From: Maribellus comscasis
Lineage (GTDB): Bacteria; Bacteroidota; Bacteroidia; Bacteroidales; Prolixibacteraceae
Reading direction: 5' to 3'
Assembly: GCF_009762775.1 (NCBI RefSeq)
Contig: NZ_CP046401.1
Location: 3,906,001 to 3,970,000 of the forward strand
DNA: 64,000 nucleotides
The position numbers and the translations under genes were made by a program. Below, in pieces: positions 25,948 to 34,687 of the stretch (position 1 is the stretch's first letter; every line of letters begins with the position of its first letter). The notes beneath the pieces are model-generated. The model saw nothing but the letters and a program-made list of their open reading frames with translations. It did not search any database and was not told the DNA's origin.

Positions 25948-28109
25948 AAAAATACATTGCTCTCTTTGCGCTACTAAACCTTGTTGTATTGGTGGTTTTT
26001 TCACAGGTTCCAAATTACTTTAACTATCAGGCTGCAGTGCGAAATGCAACCGGTGAGATTATTAGTAACACGAATGTATCTTTCCGTATCAGTATTCTTA
26101 AGGATTCTGAATCAGGCTCTGCAGTTTATGTTGAAACACACACGGTTCAAACAAATGAGTTTGGATTGGTGAATTTGAAAATCGGAGATGGCACTCGTGT
26201 AAGCGGCAGTTTTAATCCTGGGAACTGGGGCACAAATTCACATTTTATAAAAATTGAAATGGATGCAGCAGGAGGAAGCTCCTACACCGAATTCGGAACT
26301 TCACAGTTAGTTGCTGTTCCATATGCTTTTCATGCTAAAACGGTGGAAGAAGATAACGTGGATGATGCTGATGCTGATCCTACAAATGAAGTTCAAACAC
26401 TTAGCATTAGTGGTTCTGACCTGTCCATAAGTGATGGAAATACAATTACGCTACCTCTGGGCGAAGGTGGCGATAACTGGGGAACACAAATGGTAGTAAC
26501 TGATGCAACTCTGTCAGGCACAGGTATCTCTACACGTCCCTTGTCGGTAGTTGGTGATTTAACCGATGATCAAACACTTTCCATATCAGGAAATGAACTC
26601 TCTATTTCCGATGGGAATTCAGTTACCTTACCAGCAGGAAGTGAAAGCCTGTGGACTAAGAGCGGCTCTAATATTTATTACAATTCCGGGAATATTGGAA
26701 TTGGGACAAGCAATCCTAACTATCCTTTAGATATTAACGGGACTTTAAGTTATGCCAGGTTAAAAGCCAGTTCAGATGCTGCTTTATTTATTGATCGCGG
26801 TGATTTTGGCAGTTTTTCTACAATATCGTTTCTGAATGAAGGAGAGAATAAATATTGGATTGGAATGGCTCCAAATAGTGATCGATTCAGAATATCCACT
26901 TTGTCAAATTCATTACAGGGGCTTGAAGTAGATATTTTAGGAAGTGTTCATTTTTCCGAGAACATATTTTTAACTGAAGGAAAAAATATTAGTATTGGAG
27001 TCACAAATCCCTATTATCCACTAGAAATCAAAGGTGGTGACATTGGTTGTATGAAATTCTTTTCATCTTCCTCAGGCACTGGAACATCGGATGGATTTCA
27101 AGTTGGCCTATATTCAGATAATAATGCAACATTAAATAATCATGAAGATGGGGATATTGTATTTGGAACAAACAATATTACTAGAATGGCAATCAGTAAT
27201 GATGGCCACGTAAGTATTGGCGGAAATACGCATTCCGACCATCTTTTAAATTTATTCAGTTATCCTTCCGGGCCGGTTTATATGAGCTTTCAAAACTACA
27301 ACGCCGGTACTTCTTCAATGGATGGTTTTATGATTGGGACAAGTTCAAGTAATAATGCGTTTTTGTGGAATTATGAGAATACATCGCTTAATTTGGGAAC
27401 AAATGGTCGTTTAAGAATGACAATTTTGAACAGTGGTTATGTTGGAATAGGGACCGATACGCCTGATGCCGGACTTCATCTTAAAGGTACAGGTTATCCC
27501 GCTTCTTTTATGTATATTGAATCCAGTACAGGACAGGATGCCGGAATAAGACTATATGAAGGAACAGAAGCAAAATGGCACCTTTTTAATAATTCTGCTG
27601 CTGGTGGATTACAAATATATAACAGTGATGCTTCTACCGCCATTTTTGCGAAACAGTCAAACTCTTATGTGGGAATTAGAACAACTTCGCCAGCTTACGC
27701 ACTACACGTAAATGGCGATGCAGCAAAAACATCCGGAACAACGGCATGGATTATTTCTTCAGACAAGAGACTTAAAGATATTCATGGAACCTACGATAAA
27801 GGATTAGCAGCTATATTGGAATTACAACCCATTTGCTATAATTATAAGAAGGATAACCCACGTCAATTGCCTTCAAATAAAGAACAGGTTGGTTTTGTTG
27901 CCCAGGAAGTTCAGAAAGTATTTCCTGAAGCCGTGAGCCAGAGAGAAGATGGATATCTGGATTTTAATATACACTCAATAAATGTAGCTATGGTTAATGC
28001 TGTAAAAGAGTTGAATGAAGAAAACAATCAATTGAAAAAGCAGGTTGAAAATTTGGAAAACAGGCTTGAGAGAATGGAATCCTTAATCGGGTTAAGTGCT
28101 TCAAAATAA
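25944..28109 (+). CDS. Fibre-like surface protein A3 with C-terminal S74 intramolecular chaperone
   Basis: Largest member of the family, 721 residues; signal peptide ends near VVFSQ. The N-terminal module matches A1/A2. Two copies of the LSISGxxLSISDGN unit follow, then several VGIGTDTP-like fibre segments. The last 110 residues are an endosialidase-type chaperone (peptidase S74): SSDKRLKD with the candidate catalytic Ser, LELQPICYNYKKD, QVGFVAQEVQKVFPEAV, then a C-terminal coiled coil (ELNEENNQLKKQVENLENRLERM). S74 domains drive trimer folding of phage tail spikes and then cut themselves off. This suggests that A3 forms a trimeric fibre. A terminator follows at 28132. Confidence 0.82.
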   Translation: MKKYIALFALLNLVVLVVFSQVPNYFNYQAAVRNATGEIISNTNVSFRISILKDSESGSAVYVETHTVQTNEFGLVNLKIGDGTRVSGSFNPGNWGTNSHFIKIEMDAAGGSSYTEFGTSQLVAVPYAFHAKTVEEDNVDDADADPTNEVQTLSISGSDLSISDGNTITLPLGEGGDNWGTQMVVTDATLSGTGISTRPLSVVGDLTDDQTLSISGNELSISDGNSVTLPAGSESLWTKSGSNIYYNSGNIGIGTSNPNYPLDINGTLSYARLKASSDAALFIDRGDFGSFSTISFLNEGENKYWIGMAPNSDRFRISTLSNSLQGLEVDILGSVHFSENIFLTEGKNISIGVTNPYYPLEIKGGDIGCMKFFSSSSGTGTSDGFQVGLYSDNNATLNNHEDGDIVFGTNNITRMAISNDGHVSIGGNTHSDHLLNLFSYPSGPVYMSFQNYNAGTSSMDGFMIGTSSSNNAFLWNYENTSLNLGTNGRLRMTILNSGYVGIGTDTPDAGLHLKGTGYPASFMYIESSTGQDAGIRLYEGTEAKWHLFNNSAAGGLQIYNSDASTAIFAKQSNSYVGIRTTSPAYALHVNGDAAKTSGTTAWIISSDKRLKDIHGTYDKGLAAILELQPICYNYKKDNPRQLPSNKEQVGFVAQEVQKVFPEAVSQREDGYLDFNIHSINVAMVNAVKELNEENNQLKKQVENLENRLERMESLIGLSASK

Positions 28110-28131
28110 AATTATAATTAATAGCTTTATG

Positions 28132-28164
28132 AGCCTCGCCAAAAAATAGCGGGGCTTTTTTTCT
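28132..28164 (+). terminator. Intrinsic terminator after the A/B cluster
   Basis: Stem AGCCTCGC (28132-28139) / GCGGGGCT (28149-28156), one T-G wobble, followed by eight T. It ends the five-gene surface cluster. Confidence 0.88.
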
Positions 28165-28219
28165 TCAAGACCAGAACAAAAAAGTGTTCAAATTCCTTTT
28201 AATCAAAAATCAGTTGATT

Positions 28220-28227
28220 TATATTTG
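28220..28227 (+). promoter_or_regulatory. -7 promoter box for mfd
   Basis: TATATTTG (TANNTTTG). Predicted start near 28231, about 12 bases before the TTG start codon of mfd. Confidence 0.5.
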
Positions 28228-28242
28228 CGCAAAATTTGAATT

Positions 28243-31200
28243 TTGGAAACTGCACGGTTTCTTCCATATTTTAAGGGGCATAAAAATTTTATCGAACTTC
28301 AGAAAAAACTAATTGCCCCCCCGGGTGAAAAAATTTACCTGCAGGGCTGTATTGGCTCTTTTAAAACGACTTTGCTCGCTAATCTTTTTCAACAAGTACA
28401 AAAAAACTTTATAGTTTTTCTAAACGACAGGGAAGAAGCCGCTTATTTTTACGACGATTTAAATAATCTTGGTTGGGGAGAGAATACACTCTTTTTCCCT
28501 GCTTCATACAAGCGTTCCATTCAATACGATTCAACCGAACAGGAAAATATTGTTCAGCGTACCGAAGTTTTGAACAAGTTATTGGATAAGGAGAATTCTT
28601 ATTTTCTGGTTACCTATCCCGAGGCTGTTATTGAAACGGTAATTTCGCAGGCAGGGCTCGAAATAAATACGTTGCAGGTGGCAAAAGGTGATAAAATTTC
28701 GATTGAATTTATCAACGAATTTTTATTTGAATATGGTTTTGAACGCGTGGATTTTGTATACGAACCCGGACAATTTTCAGTGCGAGGTAGTATTGTCGAT
28801 ATTTTTTCGTTTTCACACGATGACCCGTATCGTATTGATTTTTTTGGCGATGAAATTGATTCCATTCGCAGTTTTAATATCGACAACCAAATTTCAAAAG
28901 ATTCTTTTAAACGGATTACAATTGTTCCGAATATTCATAACCCAAGTATCGAGGGACAAAGAATATCTCTGATTGAGTTTTTAAATGACGAAAATATTTT
29001 TGTCGGAAATAATCTGGAACAGTTTTTTGATTTTGTTACTGAAATTCACAGGCAAACGATATTGGCAAAGGCTGATGTCGAAAATATTCTGGAACAAGTA
29101 ATAACCGGCGACGAGTTAAAAAAGCAACTGCAGCGGGAAACTGTTTTCGATTTTGGCAGCGATCTGTTTTTTGAACCTGATTCCGTTTTGGAGTTTTCAA
29201 ATTCGCGCCAACCTGTTTTTAACAAAAATTTTGATATGCTGGGAGAAAACCTGGTTGAATATCGGAAAAACGGTTATGAAATATTTATTCTTTCCGGAAA
29301 TGAAAAACAAATCGAGCGCTTAACGGCTATTTTTCACGATACCGATATTAATGTCAAATTCACGCCGGTAAACTTTGTCTTACATGAAGGGTTTGTGGAT
29401 AACGACCTAAAAATTTGCTGTTACACTGATCATCAGATTTTTGAACGGTATCACCGGTTTAAGTTAAAAACCCGAAAAGCAGAGAGAGAGGCAATTTCTT
29501 TAAAAGAATTAAACAAACTTCATCCTGGTGATTATGTCGTTCATATCGACCACGGGATTGGAAAATTTGCCGGTTTGGTAAAAACTGAGGTAAACGGAAA
29601 AATACAGGAGGCAATTCGTCTGGTTTACAGAGACAATGATTCGTTGTTGGTAAGTATTCATTCGCTGCACCGGATTTCAAAATACAAGGGGAAAGAAGGT
29701 GCGGAACCAAAAATAAATAAGCTGGGCACCGGAGCGTGGCAAAAAATGAAAAACCGCACCAAAGCAAAGGTGAAAGATATTGCCAAGGAATTAATTGCCT
29801 TGTATGCCCAGCGAAAAGCAGAAAAAGGTTTTGCATTTTCAGACGACACTTACCTGCAAACCGAACTGGAAGCCTCATTTATTTATGAAGATACTCCCGA
29901 CCAGGAAAAAGCTACAATTGCAGTAAAAGAAGACATGCAAAAAAGCATGCCGATGGATCGGCTGGTTTGCGGCGATGTTGGTTTTGGTAAAACCGAAGTG
30001 GCAATTCGTGCGGCATTTAAGGCTGTTGCCGACAGTAAACAGGTGGCAGTGCTGGTTCCGACTACAATTTTGGCATTGCAGCATTACAAAACTTTCTCTG
30101 AGCGGCTGGAGAACTTTCCGGCGAAAATTGAGTTTGTAAGCCGTTTGAAATCTACCCTTGAAATAAGAAGCACCTTAAAAGATTTAGCGGACGGGAAAAT
30201 AGATGTTATAATAGGAACACACAGGCTTGTAAGCAAAGATGTGAAGTTTAAAGATTTGGGTTTGCTCATTATTGATGAAGAACAGAAATTTGGAGTCTCA
30301 GTAAAAGAAAAACTGAAACAATTTAAAGTTAATGTTGATACGCTTACGTTAACGGCAACTCCTATTCCGCGAACTCTCCAGTTTTCTTTGATGGGCGCCC
30401 GTGATTTGTCGATTATACAAACACCGCCACCAAATCGATATCCTATTCATACCGAAGTTCATGGATTTAATGACCAGTTAATTCGTGAAGCAATTTCCTA
30501 CGAAGTTGAGCGGAACGGGCAGGTATTTTTTATTCACAACCGGGTTCAGAATATCTATGAAGTTGAAGAAACGTTAAAACGAATAGTGCCGGGAATAAAA
30601 ACAGGGGTGGGGCACGGACAAATGGATGGCCCGAAACTGGAAAAAGTAATGCTTGACTTTATAAATGGTAAGTTTGATGTTTTAATTGCAACTACGATTA
30701 TTGAATCAGGACTTGATATCCCGAATGCCAATACCATTATTATAAATCAGGCACAGAATTTTGGATTAAGTGACTTACACCAGTTGCGGGGCAGGGTAGG
30801 ACGTTCAAATAAAAAAGCATTTTGTTACCTGATAGCACCACCGCTTTCGACCATTAATGCCGAATCCCGCCGACGGTTACGTGCGCTGGAAGAATTTTCT
30901 GACTTGGGTAGCGGGTTTAACATTGCCATGCAGGACCTGGATATCCGTGGCGCCGGAAATATGCTGGGGGCCGAACAAAGTGGGTTTATTGCCGATATTG
31001 GTTTTGAGACCTACCATCGTATTCTCAATGAAGCTATCCAGGAATTAAAACAGGAAGAATTTAAAGGAGTTTTTGAAGAAGAGGATTCAAAACAGACACA
31101 GGCATTTTTAAATGTGAAGTTTGTTAACGATTGCCAGATTGATACTGATCTCGAATTGCTCTTTCCTACTGATTATATCCCCGGAACTTCAGAACGAATG

Positions 31201-31587
31201 GCGCTGTACCGCGAGCTGGATAATATTGAGATCGAAGAACAGTTAAAAGAGTTTGAAAATAATTTGATTGACAGGTTTGGAAAATTACCACAGGAAAGTC
31301 GTGAATTGCTGGGAGTTGTTAATCTGAGATGGAAAGCGATAGATTTAGGAATGGAGAAAATTATCCTAAAAAATAAAAAAATGATCTGTCATTTTGTTTC
31401 CGACCAGCAATCCGCATTTTACCGGTCCGATGCATTTATTCAAATTGTTCAGTTTATTCAAAAAAGAAAACTGGATGGGAAAATGAAAGAAAGTGACCAG
31501 AAATTAAAGCTAACATTTTCAAACGTTCCGAATATTGAAACCGCAGCTTTTTACCTTCAGAAAATTATTGATGAAATTAAACGTTAA
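28243..31587 (+). CDS. mfd: Transcription-repair coupling factor Mfd
   Basis: DNA translocase that removes stalled RNA polymerase and recruits UvrA; 1114 residues, normal size. The N-terminal UvrB-like module begins at once (about 1-330), the RNA polymerase-interacting region follows (LHPGDYVVHIDHGIGKFAGL near 425-445), then the RecG-like helicase with Walker A GDVGFGKT (577-584), Walker B DEEQ (678-681), TATPIPRTL, and the GRVGRSNKKAFCYL segment. The TRCF C-terminal domain contains LFPTDYIPGTSERMALYREL. An in-frame TGA two codons before forces a TTG start at 28243, or a later one. Housekeeping gene, unrelated to its neighbours. Confidence 0.97.
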   Translation: METARFLPYFKGHKNFIELQKKLIAPPGEKIYLQGCIGSFKTTLLANLFQQVQKNFIVFLNDREEAAYFYDDLNNLGWGENTLFFPASYKRSIQYDSTEQENIVQRTEVLNKLLDKENSYFLVTYPEAVIETVISQAGLEINTLQVAKGDKISIEFINEFLFEYGFERVDFVYEPGQFSVRGSIVDIFSFSHDDPYRIDFFGDEIDSIRSFNIDNQISKDSFKRITIVPNIHNPSIEGQRISLIEFLNDENIFVGNNLEQFFDFVTEIHRQTILAKADVENILEQVITGDELKKQLQRETVFDFGSDLFFEPDSVLEFSNSRQPVFNKNFDMLGENLVEYRKNGYEIFILSGNEKQIERLTAIFHDTDINVKFTPVNFVLHEGFVDNDLKICCYTDHQIFERYHRFKLKTRKAEREAISLKELNKLHPGDYVVHIDHGIGKFAGLVKTEVNGKIQEAIRLVYRDNDSLLVSIHSLHRISKYKGKEGAEPKINKLGTGAWQKMKNRTKAKVKDIAKELIALYAQRKAEKGFAFSDDTYLQTELEASFIYEDTPDQEKATIAVKEDMQKSMPMDRLVCGDVGFGKTEVAIRAAFKAVADSKQVAVLVPTTILALQHYKTFSERLENFPAKIEFVSRLKSTLEIRSTLKDLADGKIDVIIGTHRLVSKDVKFKDLGLLIIDEEQKFGVSVKEKLKQFKVNVDTLTLTATPIPRTLQFSLMGARDLSIIQTPPPNRYPIHTEVHGFNDQLIREAISYEVERNGQVFFIHNRVQNIYEVEETLKRIVPGIKTGVGHGQMDGPKLEKVMLDFINGKFDVLIATTIIESGLDIPNANTIIINQAQNFGLSDLHQLRGRVGRSNKKAFCYLIAPPLSTINAESRRRLRALEEFSDLGSGFNIAMQDLDIRGAGNMLGAEQSGFIADIGFETYHRILNEAIQELKQEEFKGVFEEEDSKQTQAFLNVKFVNDCQIDTDLELLFPTDYIPGTSERMALYRELDNIEIEEQLKEFENNLIDRFGKLPQESRELLGVVNLRWKAIDLGMEKIILKNKKMICHFVSDQQSAFYRSDAFIQIVQFIQKRKLDGKMKESDQKLKLTFSNVPNIETAAFYLQKIIDEIKR

Positions 31588-31665
31588 ATAAAAAGTACGC
31601 TGTACGCAACCCTTTTATTAAAATCACATCTAATGTTCAGTAAAATAATGGAGGGAAAAACGTTT

Positions 31666-31673
31666 TACATTTG
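31666..31673 (+). promoter_or_regulatory. -7 promoter box for the lipoprotein gene at 31698
   Basis: TACATTTG (TANNTTTG); predicted start near 31677 gives a leader of about 20 bases. Confidence 0.5.
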
Positions 31674-31697
31674 TATAATATATTAAATTGATTAAAT

Positions 31698-32423
31698 ATG
31701 AATTGGAAAAGACTTTTATCAAACGCGCTACTGGTTACAATGATTTTAGGATTTACTTCCTGCTTCGATGATGAAGAAGAAGCATTTAGCATTGAGGCAG
31801 ATGTATATTACATTAATAAACTTGTGGACGGAGAATGGATGCATGGAACAACTTATTATGTATATGGAAATGAAAGCATGTCGTCGGCGAAAGTTACAAC
31901 ACCGGTTACTTCCGAAACGATCGAACTTGAGGCTGCAGCTGCCTATTATAATGTAATGGTCAGTTCTCCTGCGCAAGAGGACTACTCAGTAAATACACCG
32001 GAAGAAGGTAACTTTCAGTTTGAAGCAACAAATCAAAAAGGCGAAATTTTATATAGCACAGATGAACAGGAATTTGTTAATCTCGAAGGGGCAAAAATTG
32101 ATAGTATTGGATTTGACAGCAATAATTTTTTAATGTACGTGGCCTGGAATGAGATAGAAGAATCTGATGGCTATTATTTAAAGATGTATGATTCTTCGGA
32201 TGAACTTGTTTTCGAAGGTTATGGTGTAGGTAGTGACGAGACTGAGTTTATCATTTCTGAGTATTATTCTACAGGAAACTGGATACAAGATCCGGTTGAA
32301 GGTGATGATTATCAGCTTTTATTACAGACCTTTGTTTATGATGACGATGCTACAAACAGTAACTTAGCATACAATATTAAAGAAGTAACGGTTACAGATA
32401 CAATGATAAACTGGGATTTCTAA
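31698..32423 (+). CDS. Acidic lipoprotein of unknown function
   Basis: Protein of 241 residues with a lipoprotein signal (lipobox GFTS-C22) followed by an acidic stretch (DDEEEA), as in surface-exported lipoproteins of Bacteroidota. The mature part looks all-beta, with two possible fibronectin-like segments; the second includes LMYVAWNEIEESDGYYLKMYDSSDELVFEGYG, a pattern seen in FN3 strands. No catalytic motif is recognised. Single-gene unit: own promoter box at 31666 and terminator at 32446. Function unknown. Confidence 0.8.
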   Translation: MNWKRLLSNALLVTMILGFTSCFDDEEEAFSIEADVYYINKLVDGEWMHGTTYYVYGNESMSSAKVTTPVTSETIELEAAAAYYNVMVSSPAQEDYSVNTPEEGNFQFEATNQKGEILYSTDEQEFVNLEGAKIDSIGFDSNNFLMYVAWNEIEESDGYYLKMYDSSDELVFEGYGVGSDETEFIISEYYSTGNWIQDPVEGDDYQLLLQTFVYDDDATNSNLAYNIKEVTVTDTMINWDF

Positions 32424-32445
32424 GAAATTAATACGAATATTGGGA

Positions 32446-32475
32446 AAGCTGCCTGTTTAGGTGGCTTTTTTTGTT
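32446..32475 (+). terminator. Intrinsic terminator
   Basis: Stem AAGCTGCCT (32446-32454) / AGGTGGCTT (32459-32467) with two wobble pairs, loop GTTT, then a run of T. Separates the lipoprotein gene from the BlaI operon. Confidence 0.85.
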
Positions 32476-32488
32476 TTATATAGCTATA

Positions 32489-32504
32489 TACTATAAAAAT
32501 AGTA
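32489..32504 (+). promoter_or_regulatory. BlaI/MecI-type operator, distal
   Basis: TACTA-TAAAAA-TAGTA, a perfect 16-base dyad with the half-sites and spacing of the staphylococcal BlaI/MecI operator (TACTA, 6 bases, TAGTA). A degenerate third copy (TATTA, 6 bases, TAGTT) lies at 32509-32524. Confidence 0.65.
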
Positions 32505-32542
32505 GAAATATTATAAAAATAGTTTTTATTCTAGATTTTTAG

Positions 32543-32558
32543 TACTATGTTTGTAGTA
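32543..32558 (+). promoter_or_regulatory. BlaI/MecI-type operator overlapping the -7 promoter box
   Basis: TACTA-TGTTTG-TAGTA, a 16-base dyad with perfect TACTA/TAGTA half-sites. The -7 box TATGTTTG (32546-32553, TANNTTTG) lies inside it, with TTTT at the -33 position, so a repressor bound here would block transcription. Predicted start near 32557. Confidence 0.7.
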
Positions 32559-32573
32559 ATAATTTTCAGTATT

Positions 32574-32954
32574 ATGAAATCACTTACCAAGGCAGAAGAA
32601 CAAGTTATGCAGATCCTTTGGGATTTAAAAGAGGCTGTAGTTAAACAGGTTGTTGAGAAATTTGATAATCCGCAACCAGCTTATACAACTGTTGCAACAG
32701 TGATGAAAGTATTGGAAAAAAAAGGTTTCGTTTCTCATAAAAAGATAGGGAATACACATCTTTTTTTCCCGGCAGTCAGTAAAAAGGAATACACAAAATT
32801 TCAGTTCAGTTCTCTTTTGAAAGATTATTTTAATGGTTCTTTTCCTAAAATGGCAACTTTTTTTGCCAAAGAAAACAACATTAGTATCCAGGAATTGGAG
32901 GAAATGCTGAAGATGACGGAAAATGAATTGAATAAGGACGAAAACAATAAATAA
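32574..32954 (+). CDS. BlaI/MecI/CopY-family transcriptional repressor
   Basis: Winged-helix repressor of 126 residues. MKSLTKAEEQVMQILWDLKEAVVKQVVEKF is the family start, followed by the recognition-helix segment AYTTVATVMKVLEKKGFVSHKK and a C-terminal dimerisation domain cleaved in classic systems. An ATG at 32547 is in frame but lies inside the promoter/operator, so 32574 is the start. It would repress its own operon at the two dyads upstream and be released by the BlaR1-like protease encoded 2 bases further on. The stimulus is unknown; no beta-lactamase gene is nearby. Confidence 0.93.
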   Translation: MKSLTKAEEQVMQILWDLKEAVVKQVVEKFDNPQPAYTTVATVMKVLEKKGFVSHKKIGNTHLFFPAVSKKEYTKFQFSSLLKDYFNGSFPKMATFFAKENNISIQELEEMLKMTENELNKDENNK

Positions 32955-32956
32955 CC

Positions 32957-34633
32957 ATGGAATCTTTGTTTACATTTTTAGTAAATGCGTCTGCAGGGAT
33001 AAGCTTGTTTTATATCGTTTACTGGATTTTTCTTCGGAATGAAACTTTCTATAATGCAAACCGGTGGTTTCTTTTTATGGCTTTAATCTCAGCTGTTTTA
33101 TTGCCATTGTTCCCACTAAAATATCAGGTTATAATTGAACCTGAAAATGATGCAGCGGTGTTAAAAACCATTTCAGATACTTTTAAACACATTCCTGTCG
33201 TTTCCGGTACAGAGTATGAAAGCCAGGGATTTAACTGGCAACAGGGAGTTTTATTGGTCTATTTAACCGGAGCTTCAATTTTCCTTTTACGACTATTGAC
33301 TCAGACTTTTATTCTTATTCATCTAATAATAAAATACCGGATAAAATCGCTGGATGGAATCCGAATTGTAGAAAACGAAAAATATGGTTTGCCATTCTCG
33401 TTTTTTAATGTTGTATTTATAAATCCGAAATTTCATAAACAGGAGAACCTGCCGGAAATTCTGGCTCACGAGAAAGTGCACATTCGTGAGAATCACTGGT
33501 TCGACCTGCTATTTATAGAACTGTTAACAGTCATCTTTTGGTTCAATCCATTTATATGGTTTTTTGAACGATCAATGAAACAAAACCATGAGTACCTTGC
33601 CGACAAAGGTGTAATTTCCATGGGGCACAGTGTAGCACGGTACCAGGCTTTATTGTTAAACCAGTTAATGGGCATGCAGATTATTGGAATTACCAACAAC
33701 TTGAATTTTGCCCTTAACACAAATCGATTAAAAATGATGACAAAAACGAAAACTTCCGCTCTGGGGCGGGTAAAATTGTTATGGGCTTTGCCCGCAGTTG
33801 CTCTATTGCTATTTGCTTTTGCGGAACCTGATTACAAAGTATTGTCTGCACAGAAAGTATTGTCTGCACAGAATGATGAGAATCCTAAGACTATGGTCGA
33901 TTTTTCAGGACAAAAAGAGATAACGGTCAGGGGAATAGTTTTAGATGAAAAAGGAGACCCTCTGCCGGGAACGTCTGTTGTAATTAAAGGAGGTACCAGG
34001 GGTACTGTTTGCGATATGGATGGAACATTCAAACTGGATGTGCCGGAAAATGCCAGCATTGTGCTCTCATTTGTCGGGAAGAAAACTGTTGTTGATTCCT
34101 ACGAAGAAATTACGTCCGGAAATCAAAAAGGTGATACTTTTAGCCGGAAATACACGATGAAAGATGCCATAGAAATGATTTCTAACAGCTCTTACGACGG
34201 AGATTTTAAAACCTCCTACGAAGGAGAACTGCTCCCTCCTCCTCCGCCACCTCCACCACCACCGACAAAAGAAGCTGTGCCTGCAAATGGAAAAACACCA
34301 CCTCCGTCACGTGTAATGCCAGGTGACGAAGAAGTGTTTTATATTATAGAAGTTATGCCCCATTTCCCGGGTGGTTATTATGCCAGGCAGGATTACATTT
34401 TGAAAATGCAACAAAAAATTGCACAAGCAGAAGGCATAAAAGGAAAAGCAAAAGTATTTTTTACCGTAAATGCTAAAGGCAAAGTTACAGATATCAAAAT
34501 AGTGGAAAAAGACAATGATGGCGCAGCCAAGGGGGCAGTCATGCTGGTATCTGGAATGCCTGACTGGACACCTGGGAAACAACGTGGAAAGGCTGTCCCG
34601 GTAAAATATTTGCTGCCTGTAGTATTCAAATAA
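32957..34633 (+). CDS. BlaR1/MecR1-type M56 membrane metallopeptidase fused to CarboxypepD-like and TonB C-terminal domains
   Basis: Sensor-protease of 558 residues. Transmembrane helices lie near 8-24, 36-52, 94-115 and 275-292. The M56 zinc motif is H171-E-K-V-H175 in EILAHEKVHIRENHW, with NHEYLADK downstream. After the last helix comes a carboxypeptidase-regulatory-like beta domain (about 318-395; ITVRGIVLDEKGDPLPGTSVVI), a proline run (near 426-434), and a TonB C-terminal-like domain (about 455-558; MPHFPGGYYARQDYI, AKVFFTVNAKGKVTDIKI, MPDWTPGKQRGKAV). The penicillin-sensor domain of true BlaR1 is absent. Probably cleaves the upstream BlaI repressor on an envelope signal. Its 3' end is duplicated at 36375. 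Confidence 0.9.
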   Translation: MESLFTFLVNASAGISLFYIVYWIFLRNETFYNANRWFLFMALISAVLLPLFPLKYQVIIEPENDAAVLKTISDTFKHIPVVSGTEYESQGFNWQQGVLLVYLTGASIFLLRLLTQTFILIHLIIKYRIKSLDGIRIVENEKYGLPFSFFNVVFINPKFHKQENLPEILAHEKVHIRENHWFDLLFIELLTVIFWFNPFIWFFERSMKQNHEYLADKGVISMGHSVARYQALLLNQLMGMQIIGITNNLNFALNTNRLKMMTKTKTSALGRVKLLWALPAVALLLFAFAEPDYKVLSAQKVLSAQNDENPKTMVDFSGQKEITVRGIVLDEKGDPLPGTSVVIKGGTRGTVCDMDGTFKLDVPENASIVLSFVGKKTVVDSYEEITSGNQKGDTFSRKYTMKDAIEMISNSSYDGDFKTSYEGELLPPPPPPPPPPTKEAVPANGKTPPPSRVMPGDEEVFYIIEVMPHFPGGYYARQDYILKMQQKIAQAEGIKGKAKVFFTVNAKGKVTDIKIVEKDNDGAAKGAVMLVSGMPDWTPGKQRGKAVPVKYLLPVVFK

Positions 34634-34687
34634 CAGAAAATTAGAAATACTTATTTTATTTACCCGGTGTACATAATTTTAAGGGAA

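Noticed and set aside
32547..32573. Upstream ATG extending the BlaI-type repressor by nine residues
   Set aside because: It lies inside the -7 box and operator; the predicted transcript starts near 32557, and the family starts at MKSLTKAEEQ (32574).
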